Positions 1-8,739 of a DNA stretch of 64,000 bases are shown here, one piece after another. The first letter of the stretch is position 1, and every line of letters starts with the position of its first letter. Made by a program: the position numbers and the translations under genes. Location: NCBI RefSeq assembly GCF_900099835.1, contig NZ_FNKP01000003.1, positions 620,001 to 684,000 of the forward strand. The letters run 5' to 3'. The notes below the pieces were generated by a model. The model had not been told where the DNA came from. It made no database searches and saw nothing but the letters and a program-made list of their open reading frames with translations. Origin of the DNA: Paraburkholderia fungorum (GTDB lineage Bacteria > Pseudomonadota > Gammaproteobacteria > Burkholderiales > Burkholderiaceae).

Positions 1-54
1 GCACCGGGAATGCGACAGTCTAGGCACGATCATGCCGACAAGCAGGAGTTTGCA

Positions 55-939
55 GTGTCCGAATCATCTGTGAAGACATCACCCAGCTACCGCCGTTTCA
101 CGTCCGCCGACATCGCGGCCGCGCACGGCCTTTCTGTTGCCGTGCGCTGGCCGCATCGCGCCGACGACTGGCGCTTCATGCACGACGCAGGCACGGGCTT
201 CGTCGCCGAAGACAACGGCGCCGTGATCGGCACGGCACTGTGCTGGAAATTCGGCGCGGACCGCGGCACGCTCGGCCTCGTCATCGTGTCGCCGGATGAA
301 CAGGGCCGTGGCATCGGCCGCAAGCTGATGGAACTGGTGCTCGAAGAACTGGGCAATCGCGTGACCTTCCTGCATGCCACCGTCGCAGGCAAGCCGCTGT
401 ACGAAAAGCTCGGCTTCGTGACCTGCGGCGGCCTCACCCAGCATCAGGGCACGCCCGGCAGCGTGGCCGCAGTCCCGCCGCCGCCCGGCGAGCATCTGCG
501 TGCGGCAACGCCGGAAGACCTGCCCACGCTGATCGAACTCGCATCGCGCGCAAGCGGTTTCGACCGCAGCGCGACGATTCCGGCGCTGCTTGCATTCGCA
601 CAAGGCGTGGTGCTCGAACGCGACGGCGAAGTACTCGGCTTCTCGCTGTTCCGTCCATTTGGACGCGGCTACGCGATTGGACCGGTGGTCACGCAGCGTT
701 CGTCCGACGACCTGCGCGCCCGCGCATTGATTTCGTACTGGCTCGCGCAGCACGAAGGCGATTTCGTGCGGATCGACGTACCGGGCGATGCGGGGATCAA
801 CGACTGGCTGTCCGGGCTCGGCCTGGCACGCGTCGATTCCGTCGACAAGATGGTGCGCAACGCGTCCGCCGACTTGCGCGAAGCCGCCCCGGACGCGACC
901 TGGCGCGCGTACGGCATCGTCAATCAGGCGATGGCGTAA
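55..939 (+). CDS. Tandem-GNAT acetyltransferase
   Basis: Predicted acetyl-CoA-dependent N-acyltransferase of about 294 residues, roughly twice the size of a single GNAT domain. The first domain carries the acetyl-CoA loop QGRGIGRK at residues 83-90 and ends with the typical LYEKLGF element. The second half (about residues 165-290) looks like the divergent C-terminal GNAT domain (Acetyltransf_18 type) found in two-domain family members. I chose the GTG at 55 because an AGGAG lies 6 bases upstream; an in-frame ATG at 10 has no ribosome site. It is the first gene of a closely spaced plus-strand run of catabolic genes, with the next gene 6 bp on. The acceptor substrate cannot be told from sequence. 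Confidence 0.82.
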   Translation: MSESSVKTSPSYRRFTSADIAAAHGLSVAVRWPHRADDWRFMHDAGTGFVAEDNGAVIGTALCWKFGADRGTLGLVIVSPDEQGRGIGRKLMELVLEELGNRVTFLHATVAGKPLYEKLGFVTCGGLTQHQGTPGSVAAVPPPPGEHLRAATPEDLPTLIELASRASGFDRSATIPALLAFAQGVVLERDGEVLGFSLFRPFGRGYAIGPVVTQRSSDDLRARALISYWLAQHEGDFVRIDVPGDAGINDWLSGLGLARVDSVDKMVRNASADLREAAPDATWRAYGIVNQAMA

Positions 940-945
940 GCGGCG

Positions 946-1869
946 ATGACCGTCCTCTACAAAGCCGACCCGGTGCGCGGCGCACTGTGGGCCGAGCGCT
1001 TCGCGCAGCTCGCGCCCGAGATGCCGTTCCGGGTCTGGCCGGATATCGGCGACCCCGCGTCCGTGCGTTTTCTGGTCGCGTGGCAACCGGGCGATCTCGC
1101 CGTCACGCTGCCCAACCTGGAGATCGTGTTTTCGGTCGGCGCGGGCGTCGATCAACTCGATCTCTCGCAGATTCCCGCGCATCTGCCGGTGGTGCGGATG
1201 GTCGAGCCGGGCATCGTCGACGGCATGGTCGAATACGTCACGCAAGCCGTGTTGACGATTCACCGCGATCTGTTCGATTACCACTTGCAGCAGCAGGCGC
1301 GCGCCTGGCAGCCGATGCCGTTGCGCGCCGCCGCGTCGCGCCGGATCGGCGTGCTCGGGCTCGGCATGCTCGGCACCGCGGTGCTCGAACGCTTGCGGCT
1401 TTTCGGATTCGCGTGCGCGGGCTGGAGCCGCTCGCAGCACGAGATCGCCGGGATCGACTGTTATGCGGGCGAGGCCGGACTGGCGACGTTTCTCGCGCGC
1501 ACCGACGTGCTGATCTGCCTGCTGCCACTGACCGATGCAACACGCGGGCTGCTGGGCCGCCAGGTGTTCGACACGCTGCCGCGCGGCGCGTCGCTGGTTC
1601 ACGTCGGGCGCGGACCGCAACTGGTCGGTGACGATCTGCTCGACGCGCTCGAACGCGGCCAGATTCACAGTGCCGTGCTCGACGTCACCGATCCCGAGCC
1701 GCTGCCCCCGGACCATCCGTTGTGGACACAGCCGCGCGTGCGCATCACGCCGCATATCGCGAGCGCGACGCGGCCCGAATCGGCGGTCGATGCGGTGCTG
1801 GAAAACCTGCGCCGCTTTCGCGCGGGCGAGCCGATGAATGGCCTGATCGACCGGACGCGCGGCTACTGA
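946..1869 (+). CDS. GhrA-like 2-hydroxyacid dehydrogenase (glyoxylate/hydroxypyruvate reductase A type)
   Basis: Cytosolic NAD(P)-dependent D-2-hydroxyacid dehydrogenase of 307 residues, close to E. coli GhrA in length. The Rossmann motif GLGMLG lies at residues 138-143 after the catalytic-domain crossover. The expected catalytic Arg (VGRGP, R222), Glu (DPEPLPP, E251) and His (ITPH, H270) are all present. This family reduces glyoxylate or hydroxypyruvate. It starts 6 bp after the GNAT gene and probably shares its transcript, so it may handle a short 2-oxo or 2-hydroxy acid produced by the surrounding pathway. The family is secure; the physiological substrate is inferred. Confidence 0.88.
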   Translation: MTVLYKADPVRGALWAERFAQLAPEMPFRVWPDIGDPASVRFLVAWQPGDLAVTLPNLEIVFSVGAGVDQLDLSQIPAHLPVVRMVEPGIVDGMVEYVTQAVLTIHRDLFDYHLQQQARAWQPMPLRAAASRRIGVLGLGMLGTAVLERLRLFGFACAGWSRSQHEIAGIDCYAGEAGLATFLARTDVLICLLPLTDATRGLLGRQVFDTLPRGASLVHVGRGPQLVGDDLLDALERGQIHSAVLDVTDPEPLPPDHPLWTQPRVRITPHIASATRPESAVDAVLENLRRFRAGEPMNGLIDRTRGY

Positions 1870-1980
1870 CATCAGGCGACAACACGTAACACCACGCGCA
1901 ACCCGACAACCGGACGCAACCATTTCGCCGGACCCGTGCAGTCAGAAGACCGCGCGCGAAGACGGCAAGGAGAGATACGT

Positions 1981-3069
1981 ATGACCCGCAAATATCGCAT
2001 CGCTGTGATTCCCGGCGACGGCATCGGCACCGAAGTGATGCCCGAAGGTCTGCGCGTGCTGGACGCCGCGTGCAAACGCTTCGACATCGGCATCGACTAC
2101 CGCCGGATCGAATGGGCGTCGTGCGACTACTACGCGCAGCACGGCCAGATGATGCCCGACAACTGGAAGGAACAACTTCAGGATTGCGACGCAATCCTGT
2201 TCGGTGCGGTCGGCTGGCCCGACAAGGTGCCCGACCATATCTCGCTGTGGGGTTCGCTTCTCAAGTTCCGCCGTGAATTCGACCAGTACGTGAACCTGCG
2301 CCCCGCTCGCCTGTTCGAAGGCGTGCCCTGCCCGCTCGCGAACCGCAAGCCGGGCGACATCGACTTCATGATCGTGCGCGAGAACACCGAAGGCGAATAC
2401 TCGTCGGTGGGCGGCACGATGTTCGAGGGCACTGAGCGCGAAGTCGTGATGCAGCAGTCGATCTTCACGCGCCACGGCACCGAGCGTGTGATGAAGTTCG
2501 CATTCGATCTCGCGCAGCGTCGCGCGAAGAAGATCACGGTGGCGACCAAGAGCAACGGGATCGCGATCAGCATGCCGTGGTGGGACGCGCGCGCCGACGA
2601 AATGGCCGCCCGCTACCCGGACGTGAAGATGGACCGTCAACACATCGACATTCTGTGCGCGCGCTTCGTGCTGAACCCGGACCGCTTCGACGTGGTGGTC
2701 GCGTCCAATCTGTTTGGCGACATCCTGTCCGATCTGGGTCCGGCCTGCACCGGGACGATCGGCATCGCGCCGTCGGGCAATCTGAATCCCGACCGGCGTT
2801 TCCCGTCGCTATTCGAGCCGGTGCACGGCTCGGCGCCCGACATCGCCGGTCGCGGCATCGCCAATCCAGTCGCGATGATCTGGTCGGCCGCGATGATGCT
2901 CGACTTCCTCGGCCACAGCACCGGTGTCGAACGCGACGCGCACGACGCGATTGTCGCGGCGATCACGGAGGTGCTGAAGGACGGTCCGCACACGGGCGAC
3001 CTCGGCGGCCGCGCGTCGACTGCCGAAGTCGGCGCGGCGATCGCAGCGCGCGTCGCGGACGCGGGCTGA
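1981..3069 (+). CDS. Tartrate dehydrogenase-like decarboxylating dehydrogenase (isocitrate/isopropylmalate family)
   Basis: Protein of 362 residues in the NAD- and Mn-dependent beta-decarboxylating dehydrogenase family, closest by eye to tartrate dehydrogenase/decarboxylase (TtuC). It opens with IAVIPGDGIG and has VRENTEGEYS, the metal-site segment NLFGDILSDLG and the nucleotide-site segment FEPVHGSAPDIAG. The ATG at 1981 has a purine-rich AAGGAGAG upstream; an earlier in-frame start at 1936 lacks one. Known members oxidise tartrate, D-malate or related 2-hydroxy diacids. It sits between GhrA-like and GabD-like genes, consistent with a route through C4 acids. Substrate preference between tartrate and D-malate cannot be decided here. 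Confidence 0.87.
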   Translation: MTRKYRIAVIPGDGIGTEVMPEGLRVLDAACKRFDIGIDYRRIEWASCDYYAQHGQMMPDNWKEQLQDCDAILFGAVGWPDKVPDHISLWGSLLKFRREFDQYVNLRPARLFEGVPCPLANRKPGDIDFMIVRENTEGEYSSVGGTMFEGTEREVVMQQSIFTRHGTERVMKFAFDLAQRRAKKITVATKSNGIAISMPWWDARADEMAARYPDVKMDRQHIDILCARFVLNPDRFDVVVASNLFGDILSDLGPACTGTIGIAPSGNLNPDRRFPSLFEPVHGSAPDIAGRGIANPVAMIWSAAMMLDFLGHSTGVERDAHDAIVAAITEVLKDGPHTGDLGGRASTAEVGAAIAARVADAG

Positions 3070-3152
3070 TTACTCGCGGCGTCGTCCGCCTCGACCGCCC
3101 GGCGCAGGCCGGGCCCTTCGCCACCGCAAGCCGCAAAACACGGAGCGCTCAC

Positions 3153-4631
3153 ATGAGCACGAATCTCGAACAGCAGGCCCGCGCGCTGATCCGCACGGAC
3201 AATTTCATCAACGGCCAGTGGCTCGCAGCGGCGAGCGGCCGGCGTTTCGCCGTGACCGATCCGGCCACCGGCAACCTGATCGCCGATGTCGCCGACAGCG
3301 GCCCGGCCGACGCGCGCGCCGCCACCGACGCCGCCGCCAAAGCGCTGCCCGCGTGGCGCGCGTTGCTGGCGAGCGAGCGCGCGGCCATCCTGCACCGCTG
3401 GCACGCGCTGATCATCGCCAATCGCGACGCGCTCGGCGCACTGATCTCGCTCGAACAGGGCAAGCCGCTCGCCGAAGGACGCGGCGAAGTCGGATATGGC
3501 GCGTCATACGTCGCGTGGTTCGCCGACGAAGCGACGCGCATCTACGGCGACCTGATTCCGGCGCAACAGCGCGGCAAACGCATGAGCGCGGTGAAGGAGC
3601 CGATCGGCGTCGTCGCGGCGATCACGCCGTGGAATTTCCCGCTAGCAATGATCGCGCGCAAGATTGCGCCGGCGCTCGCGGCAGGCTGCACGGTGGTCGC
3701 CAAACCGGCCGAAGACACCCCGCTCACCGCGATCGCGCTGGTGATGCTGGCGCACGAAGCAGGCGTGCCGGACGGCGTGCTCAACATTGTTTCGGCATCG
3801 CGCGCGTCCGCCGCCGAGACGGTCGGCGAATGGCTTGCCGACAGCCGCGTGCGCAAGATCACGTTCACCGGATCGACGCCGGTCGGCAAGCATCTCGCGC
3901 GCGAATCGGCGGGCACGCTGAAAAAGCTGTCGCTCGAACTCGGCGGCAATGCGCCGTTCATCGTCTTCGACGACGCCGATCTCGACGCCGCCGTCAACGG
4001 CCTGCTGGCCGCGAAATTCCGCAACGGCGGACAGACCTGCGTGTGCCCGAATCGCGTCTACGTGCAGCGCGACGTGTACGACCATTTCGCCGCGCTGCTG
4101 CGCGCGAAGGTGGCCGAACTGCGAGTCGGCCCGGCAAGCGAACCCACCTCGCAGATCGGCCCGATGATCAACCTGCGCGCCGTCGACAAGATCGCGCGCC
4201 ATGTCGACGACGCAGTCGAAAACGGCGCGCTCGTGCTGACCGGCGGACGGCGGCTCACCGAACTCGGGCCGCACTACTACGCGCCCACGGTGCTCGGCAA
4301 CGCGACCTCGGCGATGGCGCTGTGCGGCGAGGAAACCTTCGGCCCGGTCGTGCCGCTGTTCCCGTTCGACAGCGAACAGGAAGCCGTGCAGGCCGCGAAC
4401 GACACACCGTTCGGACTCGCCGCGTATTTCTACAGCGAGAACATGCGCCGCATCGAACGCGTGTCGCGGGCGCTGGAAGCCGGCATCGTCGGCATCAACG
4501 AAGGCGCGCTTGCGTCGGAGGCGGCGCCGTTCGGCGGCGTCAAGGAGTCCGGCTACGGCCGCGAAGGATCGAAATACGGACTCGACGACTATCTGTCGAT
4601 CAAGTACCTGTGCCAGGGAGGATTGCAGTAA
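3153..4631 (+). CDS. gabD: NAD(P)-dependent aldehyde dehydrogenase, succinate-semialdehyde dehydrogenase (GabD) type
   Basis: Cytosolic aldehyde dehydrogenase of 492 residues, a normal length for the GabD branch. The catalytic general base lies in LELGGNAPF (E262) and the nucleophile in GGQTCVC (C296). The segment ITPWNFPLAMIARKIAPALAAG is the usual cofactor-binding stretch, and the C-terminus has the GGVKESGYGREG signature of the succinate-semialdehyde group. The ATG at 3153 follows the pattern GGAGCGCTCAC. The next gene begins 2 bases after its stop, so the two are probably co-translated. It likely oxidises a C4 or related semialdehyde produced by the amine oxidases of this island. Confidence 0.88.
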   Translation: MSTNLEQQARALIRTDNFINGQWLAAASGRRFAVTDPATGNLIADVADSGPADARAATDAAAKALPAWRALLASERAAILHRWHALIIANRDALGALISLEQGKPLAEGRGEVGYGASYVAWFADEATRIYGDLIPAQQRGKRMSAVKEPIGVVAAITPWNFPLAMIARKIAPALAAGCTVVAKPAEDTPLTAIALVMLAHEAGVPDGVLNIVSASRASAAETVGEWLADSRVRKITFTGSTPVGKHLARESAGTLKKLSLELGGNAPFIVFDDADLDAAVNGLLAAKFRNGGQTCVCPNRVYVQRDVYDHFAALLRAKVAELRVGPASEPTSQIGPMINLRAVDKIARHVDDAVENGALVLTGGRRLTELGPHYYAPTVLGNATSAMALCGEETFGPVVPLFPFDSEQEAVQAANDTPFGLAAYFYSENMRRIERVSRALEAGIVGINEGALASEAAPFGGVKESGYGREGSKYGLDDYLSIKYLCQGGLQ

Positions 4632-4633
4632 TC

Positions 4634-5626
4634 ATGGAAGCCTATCCGATCGAAGTCGAATTTCCGGACATCTCGGCGCACGCCGCCGGCAACACCGGCA
4701 TTGCCTATGTCCATACGTTCGACTCCGGCAAGCCCGGACCGCACGTGATGATCAACGCGCTCACGCACGGCAACGAAGTGTGCGGCGCGATCGCCGTCGC
4801 CGGGTTGCTGGAAAGCGGCCTGCGCCCGCGCCGCGGCAAGCTCACGCTGGCATTCGCGAATGTCGACGCGTACGCGCGCTTCGATCCCGCTGCGCCGGAC
4901 AAGGCGCGTTTCGTCGACCAGGACTTCAACCGCGTGTGGACCGCCGCGAAACTCGACGACCTCGCCACCCGCTCGTCGGAACTCGACCGCGCGCGCGCGA
5001 TGCGTCCCGTGATCGACACGGTCGACCTGCTGCTCGACCTTCATTCGATGCATGAGAAAAGCGCGCCGCTGATCGTCGCGGGGCCGCTGCGCAAAGGCGC
5101 GGAATTGTCCGAGCGGCTCGGCACGCCGGCCACCGTGATTCAGGACGAAGGCCATCCCGAGGGCCGCCGCATGCGCGACTACGAAGCTTTCGGCGACGAC
5201 GCGAGTCCGAAGAACGCGCTGCTGGTCGAATGCGGCCAGCACTGGGAAGCCAGCGCGGTAACAGTCGCGCGCGACTGCTGTGCGCGCTTCCTGCTGCTGT
5301 CGGGCGTCGTCGATGCCGACGACCTGCCGCGCGGCTGGATCACACCGCTTGCCGACGAAATGTGCATCGTGCGCGTGACCGAACCGGTTGTCGCCAAAAG
5401 CATGGATTTCCGCTTCGCGAGCCCCTACACCGGCCTCGAAACCTTCGACAAGGCGGGCACCGTGATCGCATGGTCCGACGGCCAGCCGGTCGCGACGCCG
5501 TACGACGACTGCATGCTCGTGATGCCATCGCTGCGCCAGTTGCGCGCGGGCGTCACCGTCGTCCGGCTCGGCCGGATCGAACGCCGTATCGACCTCACCT
5601 CACGTCAACAGGAACACGCCGCATGA
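4634..5626 (+). CDS. Succinylglutamate desuccinylase/aspartoacylase-like zinc hydrolase
   Basis: M14-type zinc hydrolase of 330 residues in the AstE/AspA family, which removes acyl groups from N-acyl amino acids. The first zinc motif is HGNE (H45 and E48), the third ligand is in LLDLHSMHE (H137), and a DFNRVW substrate-binding segment resembles AstE. The start is 2 bases after the preceding stop and its own stop overlaps the next ATG, so translation is coupled on both sides. With a GNAT at the head of the run, this suggests an N-acylated intermediate or substrate. DoeB of ectoine breakdown belongs to the same family, but no other ectoine gene is present here. Confidence 0.83.
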   Translation: MEAYPIEVEFPDISAHAAGNTGIAYVHTFDSGKPGPHVMINALTHGNEVCGAIAVAGLLESGLRPRRGKLTLAFANVDAYARFDPAAPDKARFVDQDFNRVWTAAKLDDLATRSSELDRARAMRPVIDTVDLLLDLHSMHEKSAPLIVAGPLRKGAELSERLGTPATVIQDEGHPEGRRMRDYEAFGDDASPKNALLVECGQHWEASAVTVARDCCARFLLLSGVVDADDLPRGWITPLADEMCIVRVTEPVVAKSMDFRFASPYTGLETFDKAGTVIAWSDGQPVATPYDDCMLVMPSLRQLRAGVTVVRLGRIERRIDLTSRQQEHAA

Positions 5627-5967
5627 AAGTCCAGCAGATCTCGCAAGCCGCAGAAGTCACCGCCCTCGAAGACTGGGGAACCGCCGGGTTGCCCGGCACC
5701 GAACCGGCGCGCGTGTCGGGACGGCAGTATGTGATTCCCGGTCAGGAAGCCGTCGACACCGGCGTGTTCGAGTGCTCGCCGGGCACCTACCGGCGTTCGG
5801 TCAAACAGGCGGAAGTGATGCATTTCATCAGGGGCAGCGGCAGCTTCACGCCCGATGGAGAAACCACGATCCGCTTCGCCGCCGGCGACACGCTGTTCTT
5901 CGAGGCCAATACCGAAGGACTCTGGAACATCGACGAAACGCTGCGCAAGATCTACGTGATCTTCTGA
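5623..5967 (+). CDS. Small cupin-domain protein
   Basis: Single-domain cupin of 114 residues in the cupin_3 style. The barrel core shows VFECSPGTYRRS, a variant first cupin motif, and later EVMHFIRGSGSFTPDGE and FAAGDTLFF for the second motif. The usual metal-binding histidines are only partly conserved. It may therefore bind a ligand without a classical metal site, or act as a small hydrolase or isomerase partner. Its ATG overlaps the preceding stop as ATGA, so it is co-translated with the aspartoacylase-like gene. No specific function can be assigned. Confidence 0.78.
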   Translation: MKVQQISQAAEVTALEDWGTAGLPGTEPARVSGRQYVIPGQEAVDTGVFECSPGTYRRSVKQAEVMHFIRGSGSFTPDGETTIRFAAGDTLFFEANTEGLWNIDETLRKIYVIF

Positions 5968-6021
5968 ACGCGCGGCACGCGCTTCGTATCTGCAGGTCAT
6001 GTCAATCACGGTTGCTCATCC

Positions 6022-7350
6022 ATGCTAAGAATCGACGAAGTTCCGAATAGCGACGGTTTTCCCGATCGCTGCGACGTAGCCGTGATAGGCGGCGGCATTA
6101 TCGGCGTCAGTACGGCGTACGAACTGGCGCGGCGCGGACTCTCGGTCGCGCTGCTCGAAAAAGGCGTCATCGGCGCGGAACAGTCGGGGCGCAACTGGGG
6201 TTGGGTGCGTCAGCAGAATCGCGACCTCTACGAATTGCCGCTCGCAATGCAGAGCCTGAAGCGGTGGGGCGAGTTGAGCGACGAACTCGGCGAGGACATC
6301 GGCTTTCGCCAGTCCGGCATTCTGTACGGCAGCGAGCAGCCCGCCGACGTTGCTCAGTGGGAAACGTGGCTCGGCAAGGCGCGCGCAATCGGCTTCGACA
6401 GTCAGTTGCTTTCGGCGCGCGAACTGGCCGCGCGCGTGCCCACTGGACAAACGAAGTGGGCGGGCGGCGTGTGGTCGTATTCCGACGGACGCGCGGAGCC
6501 GTCGAAAGCGGCGCCCGCCATCGCACGAGGCGCGCAGCGGCTCGGCGCCCGCGTGCATCAAACCTGCGCGGTTCGCGGACTCGATATCAGCGCGGGCCGG
6601 ATTTCCGGTGTCTGGACCGAGCGCGGGCGGCTTGCCGCGAACAGCGTCGTGCTCGCCGGAGGCGCGTGGAGCGCACTGTTCTGCCGGCATCACGGAATCG
6701 ATCTGCCTGCCGTCAATGTGATCGGCACCGCGCTGCGTACGGCGGAAGCGCCTGCCGTGATCGACGGCTGTTTCTCCGGCCCGAACTTCGCGATCCGGCG
6801 GCGGCTCGACGGCGGCTACACGATTGCAGTCCCCGGTTATGGGCGGATGGAAATCGCGCCGCAAAATCTCCGGCACGCGGTGAAGTTTCGCAAGATGTTC
6901 CGCAGCAAGCTCAACAAGAAACTCAAGTTCCGGCTCGCGCAACGCTTTTTCGGCGGACCCGAAGGCAGTGCGAACTGGAGTCACGACGACATCTCGCCGT
7001 TCGAAGTGATGCGGGTGCTCAACCCTGCGCCCGATGCCGAATGGCCGACCCGTGCATTGGCAAACGTCGCGAAGGTGTTCCCGGAATTGTCGGGCCTGCG
7101 TGTCGCGCATGCATGGGCAGGCGCGATCGATACCACGCCCGATCTGGTGCCGGTCATGTCGCGCGTGGAGAGCATGCCGGGCCTCGTGATTGCGTCCGGC
7201 TTCAGCGGTCACGGCTTCGGTCTCGGGCCGGGAGCAGGCATGCTGGTCAGCCGCATCGTGACCGGCGATGCAAGTGGTAACGAGCTAGAGCCCTATCGTT
7301 TGACGCGCTTTTCCGATGGAACTCGGCTGACCAGTCCCGAGATGATGTGA
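6022..7350 (+). CDS. FAD-dependent oxidoreductase (D-amino-acid oxidase/glycine oxidase family)
   Basis: Flavoprotein of 442 residues with an N-terminal dinucleotide fold (CDVAVIGGGIIGVSTAYEL, about residues 17-35) followed by EKGVIGAEQSGRNWG, typical of DAO/GlpO-family amine oxidases. The C-terminal VIASGFSGHGFGLGPGAG closes the FAD site. Members oxidise secondary or primary amino groups of amino acids or small amines. It lies 54 bp behind the cupin and probably belongs to the same transcriptional unit. The binding protein of a polyamine-type importer follows. It is a second DAO-family enzyme alongside the one at 13739-15073; the two are clearly different proteins. Substrate unknown. Confidence 0.86.
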   Translation: MLRIDEVPNSDGFPDRCDVAVIGGGIIGVSTAYELARRGLSVALLEKGVIGAEQSGRNWGWVRQQNRDLYELPLAMQSLKRWGELSDELGEDIGFRQSGILYGSEQPADVAQWETWLGKARAIGFDSQLLSARELAARVPTGQTKWAGGVWSYSDGRAEPSKAAPAIARGAQRLGARVHQTCAVRGLDISAGRISGVWTERGRLAANSVVLAGGAWSALFCRHHGIDLPAVNVIGTALRTAEAPAVIDGCFSGPNFAIRRRLDGGYTIAVPGYGRMEIAPQNLRHAVKFRKMFRSKLNKKLKFRLAQRFFGGPEGSANWSHDDISPFEVMRVLNPAPDAEWPTRALANVAKVFPELSGLRVAHAWAGAIDTTPDLVPVMSRVESMPGLVIASGFSGHGFGLGPGAGMLVSRIVTGDASGNELEPYRLTRFSDGTRLTSPEMM

Positions 7351-7399
7351 CGGCCTCGTGCCTTGTTTAACCGGCGGCACAAACACCGTGGCACCCGCA

Positions 7400-7428
7400 C
7401 GCTGCGCTCCCCATTCGCGAGCGCAGCG
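7400..7428. terminator. Hairpin downstream of the DAO-family gene
   Basis: A perfect 10-bp inverted repeat, CGCTGCGCTC (7400-7409) and GAGCGCAGCG (7419-7428), has a 9-base loop. It lies 50 bp after the oxidoreductase stop, in the 279-bp gap before the binding-protein gene. There is no T-run, so it may be a processing or Rho-dependent element rather than a classical terminator. Confidence 0.4.
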
Positions 7429-7629
7429 ATCTCATTGGACCCAGCCAACGCCGCATTGCTCTGACATAACTTCAGATCATGGCGAGTCCAACAATTCTGG
7501 CGTTGCCGTCGAAATAATGAATCAATATATTCGACATCACTCTTGCGTCTTCCGAAGCTGCCGGAGATCAGGCGCGAGGCTCGAACTGCAAGACGTCCAT
7601 CGTTTTACCCCTGTCGAGGAAAGACTGTG

Positions 7630-8700
7630 ATGAATATTGCAAGGCTCCGCCGCTCGATGTTCCCGTTGCGTCCGCTGGCCATGACTTTAGCGTTGAGTAT
7701 CGTGGGTATCGCGGGCACGGCGCCCGCATTCGCAGCGGGCAAGATCACCTTCGTCTCGCAAGGCGGCGCCTATCAGGAAGCGCAGACCAAGGCGATTCTC
7801 GATCCCGCTGCCACGCAACTCGGCATCACCATCAATCAGGACAGCATTCCCGACGCGTGGCCGCAGATCAAGGCGCAAGGCGACACCGGCAAGCCGGTGT
7901 GGGATGTGGTCGACACACCGACCTCGAACTGTCTGCGCGGTGGCCGCGCCGGCCTGCTCGAAAAGCTCGATTTCTCGAAGATGCCGAACGCGGCGGCCGT
8001 CCCCGACAAATACCGCACGCCGTATTCGGTGGCGTATGAGTTTTATTCGACGGTCATCGGCTACAACAAGAAGAACCTGAAGAAAGTCCCGCAAAGCTGG
8101 AAAGATTTCTGGGACGTCAAGAATTTCCCCGGCACGCGCGCGCTGCGCAACGATCCGATGACGGTGCTCGAAGCCGCGTTGCTGGCAGACGGCGTGCCAC
8201 GCGACAAGCTCTATCCGCTCGACGTCGATCGCGCTTTCAAAAAGCTCGAACAGATCAAGCCGAACGTGACGGTCTGGTGGACCTCGGGCGGGCAGTCCGC
8301 GCAATTGCTGCACGACGGCGAAGTCGACATGACGATGATCTGGAACGGCCGAGCGAGCGCCGTAATGAAAGACGACCCGGATATCGCGTTCACCTATAAC
8401 GACGGCATCCTGCAGAACACGCAGCTTTGCGTGCTGAAGAACGCGCCCAACCTCAACGACGCGGTCCGCTTCATCAACGCCGCGCTGTCGCCGGAATTGC
8501 AGGCGAATCTGCCGCTCTACATCGACTACGGACCGGGCAATCCGGCCGCGTTCAAGACCGGCAAGATCACTGAAGCCCGCGCGGCCCAGTTGCCCAGCTC
8601 GCCTGCAAACGCCGCGAAGCAGGCGTTGATGTCGGAGGATTGGTGGGCATCGGACGCGGGCATCCAGGCCAAGGCGCGCTGGCTCAAGTTCATGCAGTGA
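7630..8700 (+). CDS. Polyamine-type ABC transporter periplasmic binding protein
   Basis: Extracytoplasmic solute-binding protein of 356 residues, PotD/PotF-like in fold. The N-terminus (about residues 1-35) is a Sec signal peptide with a basic start, a hydrophobic stretch and a likely cleavage after AFA. The mature protein begins GKITFVSQGGAYQEAQTKA, typical of the putrescine/spermidine-binding group. The ATG at 7630 has GAGGAAAG 6-7 bases upstream. The matching permeases and ATPase lie on the opposite strand at 12024-13738 and 15859-16935, so the transporter is split between two convergent operons. The substrate is probably an amine or amine-like compound, but ligand residues cannot be checked by eye. 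Confidence 0.86.
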   Translation: MNIARLRRSMFPLRPLAMTLALSIVGIAGTAPAFAAGKITFVSQGGAYQEAQTKAILDPAATQLGITINQDSIPDAWPQIKAQGDTGKPVWDVVDTPTSNCLRGGRAGLLEKLDFSKMPNAAAVPDKYRTPYSVAYEFYSTVIGYNKKNLKKVPQSWKDFWDVKNFPGTRALRNDPMTVLEAALLADGVPRDKLYPLDVDRAFKKLEQIKPNVTVWWTSGGQSAQLLHDGEVDMTMIWNGRASAVMKDDPDIAFTYNDGILQNTQLCVLKNAPNLNDAVRFINAALSPELQANLPLYIDYGPGNPAAFKTGKITEARAAQLPSSPANAAKQALMSEDWWASDAGIQAKARWLKFMQ

Positions 8701-8739
8701 GCGGCCGCGATCAGTCATCCTGATTAAATCGTTCTTCAC

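Noticed and set aside
79..1923. A 614-codon open frame on the minus strand across the first two genes
   Set aside because: It lies opposite two well-recognised genes (GNAT and GhrA-like) with clear motifs; high GC creates long antisense frames, and it shows only Arg/His-rich, domain-free sequence.
4634..5967. Ectoine catabolism (doe) cluster
   Set aside because: Only the DoeB-like family is present; ectoine hydrolase, transaminase and the usual regulator are missing.
7358..7630. Plus-strand 90-codon frame before the binding-protein gene
   Set aside because: It spans a hairpin and the promoter region, has no ribosome site and no similarity by eye.
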